Assembly: GCA_016794365.1 (NCBI GenBank)
Contig: JAEUKB010000075.1
Span: forward strand, 62,001-126,000
Origin: Myxococcales bacterium
GTDB taxonomy: Bacteria > Myxococcota_A > Polyangia > Palsa-1104 > JAEUJZ01
Reading direction: 5' to 3'
Length of the DNA stretch: 64,000 nucleotides
Below, piece by piece: positions 45,757 through 55,342 of the stretch. The notes beneath the pieces were generated by a model. It did not search any database. It saw nothing but the letters and a program-made list of their open reading frames with translations, and was not told where the DNA came from. A program made the position numbers and the translations under genes. The stretch's first letter is position 1, and the number at the start of each line of letters is the position of its first letter.

Positions 45757-46671
45757 CTACTTCGCGGGCGGCTGACCTTTGGGAAACAGCAAGATAAACG
45801 ACGCAGGCCCGCGACGAATCACGACGACCTGACCCGGCTTTTGCGCCTTTTTGTAGAGCGGAAACCACGGCTGACCACGCTGCGCCGCATCTGTCTCGAC
45901 AAACTCGGGAACGTACAGATCGATCTCTAGGTATTGGCCGGGAAACGTCTTCGTCAGCGACTGACCGAAGGTGTACGGTGCCAGCTCTTTTTGCGGATAC
46001 AAGTCGTTGTGGATCGCGCCGCCGTAGACCATCACGGTCTTGTCCACACCCGCTTTGAGCCGACGCGTGCGAACCTCGGTGATGCGCTGTTCCAGCAAGT
46101 CATTGACGAGCTTTAGCATCTTGACGAAATCGACCTGCTTTTTTTCGTCGAGCACCGACTCATAATCTTTGCAGCTGACTTGCAAGATGTGCGGCTGGAC
46201 GCCTTGCGCTTTGGCCTGCTTGATCAGCGTCACCAGCTCGTTTTCCGTCGTCTCGGGACGCTTGATTGTCTTGTCCACGTCCGCGACGACCTTCTTTTCT
46301 TCTTTGCCGCAGTTTCCCTCGGGAATGAAGGTCTCTAGCACCAAGTCGGACGCGCCGGGCTGGACCGTGGACCATAGCTCCTCGGCGAAGCGCTTGATGG
46401 CACTGCGAATGTGGGTCTTGCCTTTGACCTGATGGTATTCGCCAAAGGCCACCACACGCGGAGGCTTGCCCGCATCGCTCTCGGCTCGCTCCAAAATCGC
46501 ACGGAGCGCGGCTGTGGCGCTGTCATAGCTGTGAAGCTCGGGTTTATCTGCCGCTGCTGCTTGCGTGGCTTCTGTGGCCGATTCTGGCGCAGATGGAGGC
46601 ACTTCCGCAAAAGCCCGTGAAGCAACCAGCCAACCACTCAGCGCAAGCCAGCGCGTGACGCGACTCATCAT
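45757..46671 (-). CDS. Exported ChaN/EreA-like (Tiki superfamily) protein
   Basis: A 304-residue protein. AGGAG stands a few bases before the double ATG. Signal peptide at 1-22 (ending RAFA). The motif VVAFGEYHQVKGKTHIRSAI near 72, later VLETFIPEGNCG and VMVYGGAIHND, follow the erythromycin-esterase/ChaN/TIKI pattern of a Glu and His pair near the start and a GGxH near the end. Members include heme-uptake and metalloprotease-like proteins. The exact role is unclear. Confidence 0.65.
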   Translation of the reverse strand: MMSRVTRWLALSGWLVASRAFAEVPPSAPESATEATQAAAADKPELHSYDSATAALRAILERAESDAGKPPRVVAFGEYHQVKGKTHIRSAIKRFAEELWSTVQPGASDLVLETFIPEGNCGKEEKKVVADVDKTIKRPETTENELVTLIKQAKAQGVQPHILQVSCKDYESVLDEKKQVDFVKMLKLVNDLLEQRITEVRTRRLKAGVDKTVMVYGGAIHNDLYPQKELAPYTFGQSLTKTFPGQYLEIDLYVPEFVETDAAQRGQPWFPLYKKAQKPGQVVVIRRGPASFILLFPKGQPPAK

Positions 46672-46722
46672 CAGCTCCTGAAGCCTCTTCGCTTCTTTTT
46701 CGATCCTGCGCTCATTGTAGGG

Positions 46723-48231
46723 CTAGGGCTTAAATTCCAGCGACTGAGGCCGTGTCAGCGTTTGCAAAAACACGCGGACCGCCGCTGAGTCATCTTGCGA
46801 GAGCTTGCCGTAGGCTTTGGCCGCCGAAAGACCTTCGCCACCGTGCGCCTGAATCGCTGCGTCGATCGTCGCTGCACGGCCATCGTGAAGATATGGACCC
46901 GACGACGCAACGCCCCACAGCGGCGGCGTCAGCCACTCGTCTTTCGGAATGCCGCGCTGACTTCGTGGATCGGCCAGTGATTCACCCATGCTGTGACGAC
47001 GCAGATCGCTATACAGCCGGATGGTGAGTGGCTCTCCGGGCTTGCGTACACTGACGAGCAGCGGCGACAAATCGACGCGAGGCCGATGCTGCTTATCCGG
47101 CCCGAGTGAAATCACCGGATCTTGGATGCTCATCGTCGGGATGTGACAGGTTGCACAGCCAAGCTGCTCAAACAGCTCGGCACCGCGCGCGGAACGCATC
47201 AGAAACGTCGAGACCTCGGGCACTTCTTCCATCGGCGGGGGCAGGGCGGCCACAAACGTGGTCAGCGCCGTCACCGTTCCTTCGGTGGCTTCGTGTGTGA
47301 CGCCATCAGCGTCGGGATCTTCTGTCGGTCCGTCGCCCAGAAAGTCGCTGCGCTGTGCCGATGCGCTCGGAAGCAGCTCATCCGCTTGAATGCCGTGATG
47401 CTGCTGAAGCGACTCAAGGACCACTTGCCGCAGCGTCGCTGTCGAGCCTTTCCAGCCAAACGGTCGCACGATGAAGTCGGGACTGACGCCGCGCACCGCT
47501 GTTAAGTCTAAACTTCCGTCGCTGCGACGCTTGATGACACCGAACGAGACGCCTTTGCTGTGAAGCGGCTCGCTCTGTCCGGGGGAAAGACGCTGGTCGG
47601 CGCTTCGGACTTTGGCGCGTAGCTCTCGGGTCATTTCCTCGGCCAGTGCCTGCAAAAGACCCGCGCCGCCGAGTGCTTTGGGGTTGCGATGAAGTGCAGA
47701 GTCGGGACGATCACCGTCGCCCAAGAAGAACACCGTATCGATCTTGCCGCCACCGCCGCCGAGCCCACCCAGGTGATGACAGGCTGCGCAGCGGGTGGCG
47801 TCGGGGCCTCCAAACTCACCGCGATGAACGTGACGAAGGTTGGGCGCTGCCAGTGGTCCCGCGAGGCTGCTCTTTTGTGCTGCCAGACCGTTGCCTAGAC
47901 CTTGCTCGACGGTGAAGTCGTGTCGGAACAGCTCTTTGCCGACTTCCACCAGCTTGGCGACGGAAATCCGTCGGCGATCAATCAAGGCTTGGTCCAGACG
48001 AAGCTCTTGCCAGTGCGTGCCCGGCGACATCAGCTCGCGAAACATCTGTTCCCGTCGGAGCAGTCGATCACGGATCACCCGCTGCGCTTGCTCAGTTGGC
48101 GTCGGTGCGTCCAGTCCACGCAGCGACTGATCTTCGGCAGGCACAATCGGCTCTGGCTGAATGACTCGACGACAGCCCGTCGGTAGGATAAGCAGCCCAA
48201 GCAGAGACAGTCCAAGGAGTGCGCGTCTCAC
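46723..48231 (-). CDS. Di-heme cytochrome c lipoprotein (di-heme oxidoreductase/peroxidase-like)
   Basis: A 502-residue protein. Lipobox LPTGC near residue 20. Two c-type heme sites: CAACHH near 155 and CATCH near 357. Conserved surroundings such as GDRPDSALHRNPKALGGAGLLQALAEEMTRELR and YLHDGRAATIDAAI match the di-heme oxidoreductase group related to MauG and cytochrome c peroxidases. It would sit on a membrane facing the periplasm. The GTG start overlaps the stop of the gene at 48228 by four bases. Confidence 0.85.
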   Translation of the reverse strand: MRRALLGLSLLGLLILPTGCRRVIQPEPIVPAEDQSLRGLDAPTPTEQAQRVIRDRLLRREQMFRELMSPGTHWQELRLDQALIDRRRISVAKLVEVGKELFRHDFTVEQGLGNGLAAQKSSLAGPLAAPNLRHVHRGEFGGPDATRCAACHHLGGLGGGGGKIDTVFFLGDGDRPDSALHRNPKALGGAGLLQALAEEMTRELRAKVRSADQRLSPGQSEPLHSKGVSFGVIKRRSDGSLDLTAVRGVSPDFIVRPFGWKGSTATLRQVVLESLQQHHGIQADELLPSASAQRSDFLGDGPTEDPDADGVTHEATEGTVTALTTFVAALPPPMEEVPEVSTFLMRSARGAELFEQLGCATCHIPTMSIQDPVISLGPDKQHRPRVDLSPLLVSVRKPGEPLTIRLYSDLRRHSMGESLADPRSQRGIPKDEWLTPPLWGVASSGPYLHDGRAATIDAAIQAHGGEGLSAAKAYGKLSQDDSAAVRVFLQTLTRPQSLEFKP

Positions 48232-49826
48232 TGCGAAACCTCCGGCAGCGACGCGCGCGACAGCGACATCAAAAAGACCTGGAGCGCACGCTGGGTTTCG
48301 ACGGGAAGGGCCAAGTATTTGCGTCGTGACTCTGCTGCTTCACCGCCGTGGAACTTGATCGCATCGGCGACTGTGACGGCTCGTCCGTCGTGAAGATAAG
48401 GCGCGGAGTCTGCCAGTCCCCACAACGGCCTGGTCAAAAAGTACGACGGAGCAATGCTCGGCTTGGCAGTCTTCGGCGGCGGATCGGACAGCTCACTTCC
48501 CATGTCGTGGCGACGAAGATCCGAAAACAAGAGCACCGGATAGCCTTGAATCTCTGCGTCGCGATTGCGCAGCGGCGGACCGTTGCGGATGTCTTTGCGC
48601 AGATCGAGCGTCACTCGGGTCGCGCTGTTCTGCGCTTCGGACTGCTCGATCCACGTCGGAGAAGACAGAATCCACATCGGCTTGTGACAGCTTGCGCAGC
48701 CAACCGAGTGAAACGCCGCTTGACCCTGTCGATAAGCCGTCAGTAAGTCGGGTGCGCGCGGCGGCTCGATCGTCGGGAGCGGCAGCAGTGCCAGATACAC
48801 CGAGATCGCCGTCAGCATCGACTCACTGAGCTCACCACGGACACCATCGCGATCGAGATCGAGCGGATCTCCGTCGGAAAACGCGCCCATGATGTCGCGT
48901 GTCGCTTGCGATGCAAACATCGGCTGGGGTCCAAAGAACCGACGGTGCCAACCAAGGACGCTGGACTCCATACCGTGATGAACTTGAAATGCTTCCTCGG
49001 CAAAGCGACGGAGCGAGCTGTGGGTTCCCTTCCAACCAAACGGCTTTACGATCAGGTCTGGATCGATGCTGTGCAGGTCTTTGGTGTCGATGGTTCCGTC
49101 GGGCATGCGCGTCACGCTGCCGAAGTCCACATCCTGCACGATGAGCGGAATTTTGGTTGGTTCCGACGGTGGCGGTCCGCTGATGTTGTTCTGAAGGACC
49201 GCTGTGACCTCGCTGGCCAGGATCTGAAGCAGTCCCGCACCTTGCAGCGGCGGCGGATTTCGTTCGAGCGCGCTCCGAACGGAAACACCATCGCCAGCCA
49301 CGAGCGCATTTTCGTTGTACTCTCCCGCTCCGTCGTCGCCTCCTCGGTGATGACAAGAGCGACAGCTGAACGAATCGGGACCGCCTTTGGCTCCGCGATG
49401 GACGCGATGCATCTTCGGTCCTTGCGGCGTCCATTCGTGTCCGTATCCGTAGACGACCGCTAGCTCTGTCTCGAACAGCTCTTCACCGGCTTGGAACAGC
49501 GCTTCGATCGGCTCTAGCTCTTGCTTGGCGGATGCTTTGCGTCGGGTCGGATGCAAGTCGTTGGAAAGCTCTGACGGCTCGACGGCGGCGATGAAGCGAC
49601 CGATCCGACGGACATCCTGACTTTCCAGCGTGTCGTGAATGTATTGATCCAAGTCGGTCTGCACCGACATCGGCATGGCCATGGTTGGATGCTGCTGGCC
49701 ACTCGACGGATCAGCGCTACTTTGCGCACGCTGCGACGCAGAATGACAAGACATCACCGCACACAGAGCGGTCGAAAGAGCCAAGCTTTGGCCCAGCCAG
49801 GTGGTACGGAGACGCACGGAACACAC
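48228..49826 (-). CDS. Di-heme cytochrome c lipoprotein, paralogue of the next gene
   Basis: A 532-residue protein at the longest start. GTG at 49817 is better spaced from AGGGAG and gives a cleaner lipoprotein signal ending CAVMSC. Heme sites are CRSCHH near 157 and CASCHK near 365. The same flanks as its neighbour are seen (VRSALERNPPPLQGAGLLQILASEVT, YLHDGRAVTVADAI). It is translationally coupled to the neighbour, so the two were probably made by tandem duplication and may work as an electron-transfer pair. Confidence 0.85.
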   Translation of the reverse strand: MCSVRLRTTWLGQSLALSTALCAVMSCHSASQRAQSSADPSSGQQHPTMAMPMSVQTDLDQYIHDTLESQDVRRIGRFIAAVEPSELSNDLHPTRRKASAKQELEPIEALFQAGEELFETELAVVYGYGHEWTPQGPKMHRVHRGAKGGPDSFSCRSCHHRGGDDGAGEYNENALVAGDGVSVRSALERNPPPLQGAGLLQILASEVTAVLQNNISGPPPSEPTKIPLIVQDVDFGSVTRMPDGTIDTKDLHSIDPDLIVKPFGWKGTHSSLRRFAEEAFQVHHGMESSVLGWHRRFFGPQPMFASQATRDIMGAFSDGDPLDLDRDGVRGELSESMLTAISVYLALLPLPTIEPPRAPDLLTAYRQGQAAFHSVGCASCHKPMWILSSPTWIEQSEAQNSATRVTLDLRKDIRNGPPLRNRDAEIQGYPVLLFSDLRRHDMGSELSDPPPKTAKPSIAPSYFLTRPLWGLADSAPYLHDGRAVTVADAIKFHGGEAAESRRKYLALPVETQRALQVFLMSLSRASLPEVSQ

Positions 49827-49918
49827 TCCCTGCGCGATCTTAGCGCTTTGGCAAATGCGCGAACAAGCGCGATTTGTGTCGCATACAAAGGGCCTTGATG
49901 GCTTGGTCTTTGATGCCG

Positions 49919-50259
49919 TTACTCGACGCTACGCAGCGGTGGAAGCTCTTGCCAAGGACGCGGCATCGGATTGGGAACTTGTCCCAGCCATGACAGCCCT
50001 CGCACACCCGGACGGACACTGCGCGCCATGTCAGGAATCAAGTCCTGCACCCGTCGGAGCTTCTTGACCGGACTGTCGATGCGCGCGATGAACTCATCCA
50101 GCGTCTGGACGGAAAAGTGCCAGCGATCTTCAGGTGGCGCAGGAACATCACCGCGTGCCAGGGTTCGCAGCACCACCGTTCGGCCATCATGAGGAAGCTG
50201 AACCAGGTTGCGTCGAAACTGTGGAGAGTAGCGAAACCACTGCTCGACATTGGAAAGGT
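49919..50259 (-). pseudogene. C-terminal part of a split LIC_10091-like gene
   Basis: Reading leftward from the repeat at 50233-50259, the frame gives SNVEQWFRYSPQFRRNLVQLP and about 100 further residues to the TAA at 49919. The N-terminal part of the same gene lies at 56524-57309, across the integrated element. The frame is open back to 50311 inside the element, giving 130 codons, but those first residues come from the element. A functional product here is unlikely. Confidence 0.75.
50233..50259. repeat. Left attachment-site core (27-bp direct repeat)
   Basis: The 27 bases are identical to 56583-56609 in the same orientation; both begin GAAACCACTGC and end GGAAAGGT. The repeat lies in codons for LSNVEQWF of the split gene. 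It marks one end of the integrated element. Confidence 0.9.
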
Positions 50260-50302
50260 TAGCCTTAATTTCTGTCGGAGATGTCCAAACAATGTGGTGA
50301 TT

Positions 50303-50321
50303 GTGGTCCATCTGTGGTCCA
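50303..50321. promoter_or_regulatory. Candidate recombinase arm site, left
   Basis: The 19-base sequence is GTGGTCCATCTGTGGTCCA, itself two copies of GTGGTCCA. The right end has the same sequence with one change, in the same orientation (56462-56480). In the excised circle the two would flank the core on either side, like arm-type binding sites of lambda-type recombinases. Confidence 0.55.
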
Positions 50322-50407
50322 AGCAGCTTGGGTTGCTTGTGCGGTCCGGTTGTGCGCGCACAGGACGCTTCCTTGATGAACCTACAGATTCCGTTACCGT
50401 GTAGGAA

Positions 50408-52600
50408 ATGGACCCCAAGCAGCAGTTATCCGAGCGAATCAAGAGCCGCTTTGCAGAGCTTCCCTCGACGCAGGATATGTCGAACTGGTACGACATATTC
50501 TCTCTGTTTGGGACTGTGCTGAGCATCTCTGTGAGCGAGCTGTTTCGTTCGCGCATGGATGCTCGAATCCTGCAAGCTGCCGCGCAAGACAGTCCGTTTC
50601 AGACGGAACACAGCGAGCGATCGGCTGATCCTACGTCCGACTTCATCGCGCACAAAGACTACTTTGAGTATCGACTTCCTGCGGATCAGGATGCGTTCTG
50701 GTTCGATTACGCATCCGATGTGGGGGATGGCTTTCATTCGACGTATTACGTCGCTGCGCTGCTGGCTCAGAAGTCTCTGCATGTGCGTGATACAGCGTCC
50801 GATTCCGCAGCGGATGTGCGCACTGTGCTTCCGCGCGGACGATTCCTGATCTTGGGTGGTGATGAGGTCTATCCGTCCGCATCGCGTGAAGCGTATGAGC
50901 TGCGCTTTGTGCGACCGTATGAAGCTGCGTCTTTTGTGGATCAGCCACCGAACAAACAGCGCGCTCCGCATCTGTATGCGGTGCCTGGGAATCACGACTG
51001 GTACGACGGACTGGCAACCTTTCTGGAAGTCTTTGCGCAGTCGCGATCGATCGGTCACTGGTGTACGCAGCAGCGCGCCAGTTACTTTGCAATCAAGCTT
51101 CCCTTTCAGCACTGGATCTTTGCGATCGATATCGGACTCGGCGGCGAGCTAGACGAGCGACAAGTTCGCTACTTTCAGAGCCTGGTGGCTCGTACAGAGC
51201 TTGTGCCAAACGGAAGTCGCATCATCCTGTGTATCGCGGAGCCGGACTGGGTCAAAGCGCGTCCGAACGTCAAGAACCTACGCGACGGACTGTTCTACTT
51301 TGAGCGCAAGCTGGCCGAGCAGCTTACACAGGAGGACGGAACACGACGTGATGTGCGCGTGGTTCTGCGTCTGGCCGGAGATCTTCATCACTATCGACGC
51401 CATGAGTCTGTCGAGCTGCCGCATCCGTCCGATGAAGACCTGAAACAGAATCCGAATCATGCAACATCCGGTGATTCCTATGTGGTTCAGAACATCACGT
51501 CAGGTGGTGGCGGCGCCTTCCTTCATCCAACCCACGAGATTGATGCAGAGCGCAGCGAACAGAGAGGAACCGGCGACGTCAGACAGTATCCCGCAGGGTT
51601 TGCCAAACCGATTCACTTTGTCTGTCAGAAAGGCGGTGTGTTTCCGAGCTTTGAGGAATCGGAGAAGCTGACGCGCAACAATCGTCAGTTCGCGATTCGC
51701 AATCCCAAGATGTGGCTGTCGTTGGGAATTGTCTATGTCGTGATCTTCAACGTGATTCTGTTTCTTCACTCGATTCCGCGCGATCTGTGGATCGTGATTC
51801 TGCTCGGTATCCTCTGGCTTTTGCTACGAAAAGGAACGATGCAGTTTGCGCTGAGCGAAGCGAGCGGAGAAGTAGGTGAAGCAAAGCGTGGTCGCTCGCG
51901 TGGCGTCTATCACAGTGAATCGCGACAGGACAAAGCGAAGGCGTTTGGTCGTCGTCACGGTTGGGCGCAGTTTCTGCTTCTGCTCGCGCTGTCGCTGGGA
52001 TCGATTCAGCTCTATGACGTACTGCGCGGTCTGATCGCGGATAGGATTCACGAGCTGACTCCCTGGTCGCCGCTTCCGTTTGGAATTCGACAGCTCTGTG
52101 ATCTGGTGACACAGACGCTGCATGCAGAGTGGGAATCGGTGCTGCGCTTCGGCATTGCGCTCCTGACGGCTGCGCTTGGATCGTTTTTGACGATGCTGGT
52201 GTTCGGTCTGTATCTGCTGCTCGCGCTCAATCACAGCTCACTGCGACTACATGCCAACGGTGCATTTGCATCGCTGCGCATTCGTGACTACAAGAACTTT
52301 CTGCGCATTCGACTGGATGCAAACGGACTGTCTGTGTATCCGATTGGGATTCGCAAGGTTCCGACGCTGTGGACGCTGAAGATTCCGAACGTAACGCTGA
52401 AGGAAGGGACCGAGGCAGAGAGTCACTCTCTGTTTCATCCGATCTCGCCGGATTCTCGGCTAACGCGGCTCCTTTCCGCAAAGAAGCAGAGACATACTGC
52501 GCAGACTCCGCATGACTGGCTGACGGAAGTGGTTCCTGATTCCTCTCCGTTTTTGATTGAGCCATGCGTCAGGACTCCCAAGCCGCAGAAGCCGCGCTAA
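50408..52600 (+). CDS. Membrane-bound metallophosphoesterase, cargo of the element
   Basis: A 730-residue protein. Residues about 140-330 hold calcineurin-like phosphoesterase blocks: FLILGGDEVYP, AVPGNHDWYDG, and later LRLAGDLHHYRRHE, which supply metal-binding Asp, Asn and His residues. The C-terminal part (about 430-620) has four or more membrane helices (WLSLGIVYVVIFNVILFL, LWIVILLGILWLLL, FLLLLALSLGSIQL, FLTMLVFGLYLLLALN), then a soluble tail of about 110 residues. The catalytic domain is probably cytoplasmic. The substrate is unknown. It is the first gene inside the left repeat and converges on the FG-GAP gene. Confidence 0.8.
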   Translation: MDPKQQLSERIKSRFAELPSTQDMSNWYDIFSLFGTVLSISVSELFRSRMDARILQAAAQDSPFQTEHSERSADPTSDFIAHKDYFEYRLPADQDAFWFDYASDVGDGFHSTYYVAALLAQKSLHVRDTASDSAADVRTVLPRGRFLILGGDEVYPSASREAYELRFVRPYEAASFVDQPPNKQRAPHLYAVPGNHDWYDGLATFLEVFAQSRSIGHWCTQQRASYFAIKLPFQHWIFAIDIGLGGELDERQVRYFQSLVARTELVPNGSRIILCIAEPDWVKARPNVKNLRDGLFYFERKLAEQLTQEDGTRRDVRVVLRLAGDLHHYRRHESVELPHPSDEDLKQNPNHATSGDSYVVQNITSGGGGAFLHPTHEIDAERSEQRGTGDVRQYPAGFAKPIHFVCQKGGVFPSFEESEKLTRNNRQFAIRNPKMWLSLGIVYVVIFNVILFLHSIPRDLWIVILLGILWLLLRKGTMQFALSEASGEVGEAKRGRSRGVYHSESRQDKAKAFGRRHGWAQFLLLLALSLGSIQLYDVLRGLIADRIHELTPWSPLPFGIRQLCDLVTQTLHAEWESVLRFGIALLTAALGSFLTMLVFGLYLLLALNHSSLRLHANGAFASLRIRDYKNFLRIRLDANGLSVYPIGIRKVPTLWTLKIPNVTLKEGTEAESHSLFHPISPDSRLTRLLSAKKQRHTAQTPHDWLTEVVPDSSPFLIEPCVRTPKPQKPR

Positions 52601-52642
52601 CGAGAGTCTGTGTACGCGAAAAGGAGTCCGCTTCCGCGCTGG

Positions 52643-54796
52643 TTACTTCGGTACGGACGGACATGCAGACAACACTTTGTGCGCCAGGTTGTTTCCTGAT
52701 CTGCACTCTGCCAGTGGATGTCCGCCTTTGCCATCGTCGTTGGTTTTCATCCACAGATCGTACGGTGGTGGCGACGGATTTTGCCATTCACAAGACACTC
52801 CCTGACACTCTCCTGGAAGCAGCGTACGATCGGTCTTTGCGCTGCACAGTGGCTTGGCTCCGACTTGCTGCGGATCACCCAGATAGAACGTAGACGGAAG
52901 GCCTGAAGGAAGCGGAGCCGCACCGCGATTGCAGACAAAACCAGACAGCCGGAACAGCTTTACGCAGTCTCCCACATCGGGCGGAAACTCAATGCCGCCA
53001 GTCGAGTCTGGACGCGGATCCATCGCTGCTTTCAGCGACGGGAGATTCTGCCGATAGGTGTTGTGTACCTTCCAGCTCTCTGCTTCTTTGATCGGAACCG
53101 TACGATCATCCAAGATGTTGGTGATGTGATAGCTGTGCTGATTCCACAGCGGACGTGCTGCCGACCAGCGATCTTGGGGATCTTCCAGCACGCGGACTCC
53201 GTAGGTTGCGCCTTCGTGTGCAATGCCCAGCTCTGTGGACCAGCGACCTGTCTTGCATGCGTTGTTCTGGGCTGCGTCCGACGAAACCACGATCTCTGCG
53301 TGACCATCACCATCGACATCCGCAATCACGGGCTCATCCAGTGCGGTGCCAGAGGTAATCGGTGCGGCAAAGAGCTTTTTGCCATCGCGACCACTATACA
53401 CACGCAGCCAGCACTCATCACGATAGACCACTTCCGCTTGTCCATCGCCGTTAAAGTCAAACACCGAAGATCCGGTGCTTCCCGACGACAAATCTTGGGT
53501 ATCAGACTGCCACAAGACGCCATCATCGCTGCCTTGACACTTGGCCGGAAGCGGAGACTTCAGACAGTCAGGACTGTAGACATAGTAATATGAAGCACCC
53601 GCCGTACCTATTTCTGGTTTGCCGTCTCCGTCGAAGTCTGCGATGGTTGGTGGGCCTCCCCAGCCGTTTTGTGCAGCCTGTGGCGGCATGATGAAGCGGT
53701 TTCCTTGGTAGTCGATGATCGAAACTTTTTGATCATCCATCTTGGAACTGACCAGCGCGATGTCAGGTTTTCCGTCGCTGTTCCAGTCTGCAATCGCTGC
53801 GAAGCCACCGCCCATCGTCTTCATCACAGAAGGGGTCTTGTCGGCTCCGGTCAGTCCGTCAAAGACATTGCGTCCAGTGATCACCTCTGGCTTGCCATCT
53901 CCGTCGAGATCGGCCACCGCAGGTATGGTTCCCCAGGCCCCTTCTTCAATCAGGTTTTTGTTCCACAGTGGCTGTAGCTGCGGCTTGGGATTGATGTAGT
54001 AACGGAATGCTGCTGCACCGACGATGATTTCAGGAAATCCTTGTCCGTCCAGGTTGGCAAACGCGATGGCATAGTCACGTACACAGAGCAGTCCGGCACC
54101 AATCTCTGATCGCGTAGCCAGGACCGTTCCGGTGTGATCAAACACGGTCAGACCGCTGGCCACTGCGACGATCTCTGCTTTGCCATCTCCGTCGAGATCG
54201 GCCACTCCCAAGTTGCTACAGCCCGGCCCCGGAGTCACTTTGTCAAACACCACAGAGCAGTCTGTTCCGCGCAGTGCAATCAGATGCGTACTTCCCACAT
54301 AGCCCGCTGTAAAGACGATCTCGCTTTGGCCGTCTCCGTCGAGATCCATCACAACCGGAGTCGCCAGCACATCTTTGTAGGAAGGCGGCATCATGCCTTT
54401 GGGAGGCCACTGACACTTGACCACGGGATTGCGAAACTCATCGACGGTGAAGCCTGCTCCAGCGCACATCATGTCGCTGCGATCGCGCGGCTTCATTCCC
54501 CACGGAATGCAGGCGCAGCGCTCACTCTGCAACTCGGGAGGACAAGCACACGCGGTGTCGTCTTGGCAGTCGTTGTCGCTGCGGCAGTCTCCTCTGTCGG
54601 GATAGCAGCGGCGCTCGATGCAGCGACGGCCCAGCTTGCAGTCGCGGTCCGTTTCGCAAGCGCGACCGGGACCAGGTCCATCGTCGCCGTCTTCGACGAA
54701 GCGATCGGCAGAGCAGCCCCACAGACCGCTGCCACATAACACACTGAGCACCGTCGCACAGATCGACCATTTCCAGGCGCTTCGTCGAGACAACAT
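52643..54796 (-). CDS. Large FG-GAP/VCBS lipoprotein, cargo of the element
   Basis: ATG 54796 gives a regular lipoprotein signal ending LWGC; the frame opens at 54823. The protein is 717 residues. A cysteine-rich stretch follows (CETDRDCKLGRRCIERRCYPD, CRSDNDCQDDTACACPP), like the Cys-rich repeats of myxobacterial surface proteins. It then has at least seven FG-GAP loops (DLDGDGQSEIVF, DLDGDGKAEIVA, DLDGDGKPEVIT, DWNSDGKPDIAL, DFDGDGKPEIGT, DFNGDGQAEVVY, DVDGDGHAEIVV), making a beta-propeller. It is probably surface-exposed and calcium-binding. The plan resembles the module lipoproteins in the first 26 kb. Confidence 0.85.
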   Translation of the reverse strand: MLSRRSAWKWSICATVLSVLCGSGLWGCSADRFVEDGDDGPGPGRACETDRDCKLGRRCIERRCYPDRGDCRSDNDCQDDTACACPPELQSERCACIPWGMKPRDRSDMMCAGAGFTVDEFRNPVVKCQWPPKGMMPPSYKDVLATPVVMDLDGDGQSEIVFTAGYVGSTHLIALRGTDCSVVFDKVTPGPGCSNLGVADLDGDGKAEIVAVASGLTVFDHTGTVLATRSEIGAGLLCVRDYAIAFANLDGQGFPEIIVGAAAFRYYINPKPQLQPLWNKNLIEEGAWGTIPAVADLDGDGKPEVITGRNVFDGLTGADKTPSVMKTMGGGFAAIADWNSDGKPDIALVSSKMDDQKVSIIDYQGNRFIMPPQAAQNGWGGPPTIADFDGDGKPEIGTAGASYYYVYSPDCLKSPLPAKCQGSDDGVLWQSDTQDLSSGSTGSSVFDFNGDGQAEVVYRDECWLRVYSGRDGKKLFAAPITSGTALDEPVIADVDGDGHAEIVVSSDAAQNNACKTGRWSTELGIAHEGATYGVRVLEDPQDRWSAARPLWNQHSYHITNILDDRTVPIKEAESWKVHNTYRQNLPSLKAAMDPRPDSTGGIEFPPDVGDCVKLFRLSGFVCNRGAAPLPSGLPSTFYLGDPQQVGAKPLCSAKTDRTLLPGECQGVSCEWQNPSPPPYDLWMKTNDDGKGGHPLAECRSGNNLAHKVLSACPSVPK

Positions 54797-54922
54797 AGCA
54801 AGCTGCGTACAACGAGCGCCCAAATAGGGTCAATGGTCTGTTCTGTGTCTGTTCATGGTCTGTTTTGCGATGATTTTTATGTATCGACAAATACTGAATA
54901 TGCTTGGACAATATAGCCAAGC

Positions 54923-55342
54923 ATGCCGCCGAAGAGAGACATCACCGACGATACCAGAGTGATTGATCTCACCGTGGCAGAGCTGCTGGCGCTTTTGACC
55001 GAGCGGCTGGGTCTTGGCGCTCCGTCGCGTGTCGTCGAGCCGAGTGATGGACTGCTGGATACGTGGCAGACGGCCAAGCTGCTCGGGATTTTTCCGCGTC
55101 GTCCACTTCCCGACGAGCCAGCACGCGGAACCGTCGAACATCAGCACTGGCGTCGGGCCGAGCAGCAGCTTCGCAACGAAGTGGCTCGACGGCTTCAGAC
55201 GTGGCTGGATCGGCATCCCGAGCTGGCCGAGCTGGCAGTCCGTCGCAGCGGTGAGCGTCGTCGCTATTTCCGTCGCGGCGATGTCGAGGCGTTCTTGGCG
55301 AAGGCCAGTCGCTCGCCCGCCCGTCGTCGTCTGCGTCAGTAG
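54923..55342 (+). CDS. Small DNA-binding (excisionase/MerR-like) protein of the element
   Basis: A 139-residue protein. Residues about 45-60 (LDTWQTAKLLGIFPRR) and 112-128 (RRYFRRGDVEAFLAKA) form the two ends of a winged-helix excisionase/MerR-like fold, separated by a charged helix. It overlaps the 3' end of the recombinase gene by seven bases in convergent orientation. Its place beside the recombinase makes it the best candidate for the recombination directionality factor. Confidence 0.65.
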   Translation: MPPKRDITDDTRVIDLTVAELLALLTERLGLGAPSRVVEPSDGLLDTWQTAKLLGIFPRRPLPDEPARGTVEHQHWRRAEQQLRNEVARRLQTWLDRHPELAELAVRRSGERRRYFRRGDVEAFLAKASRSPARRRLRQ

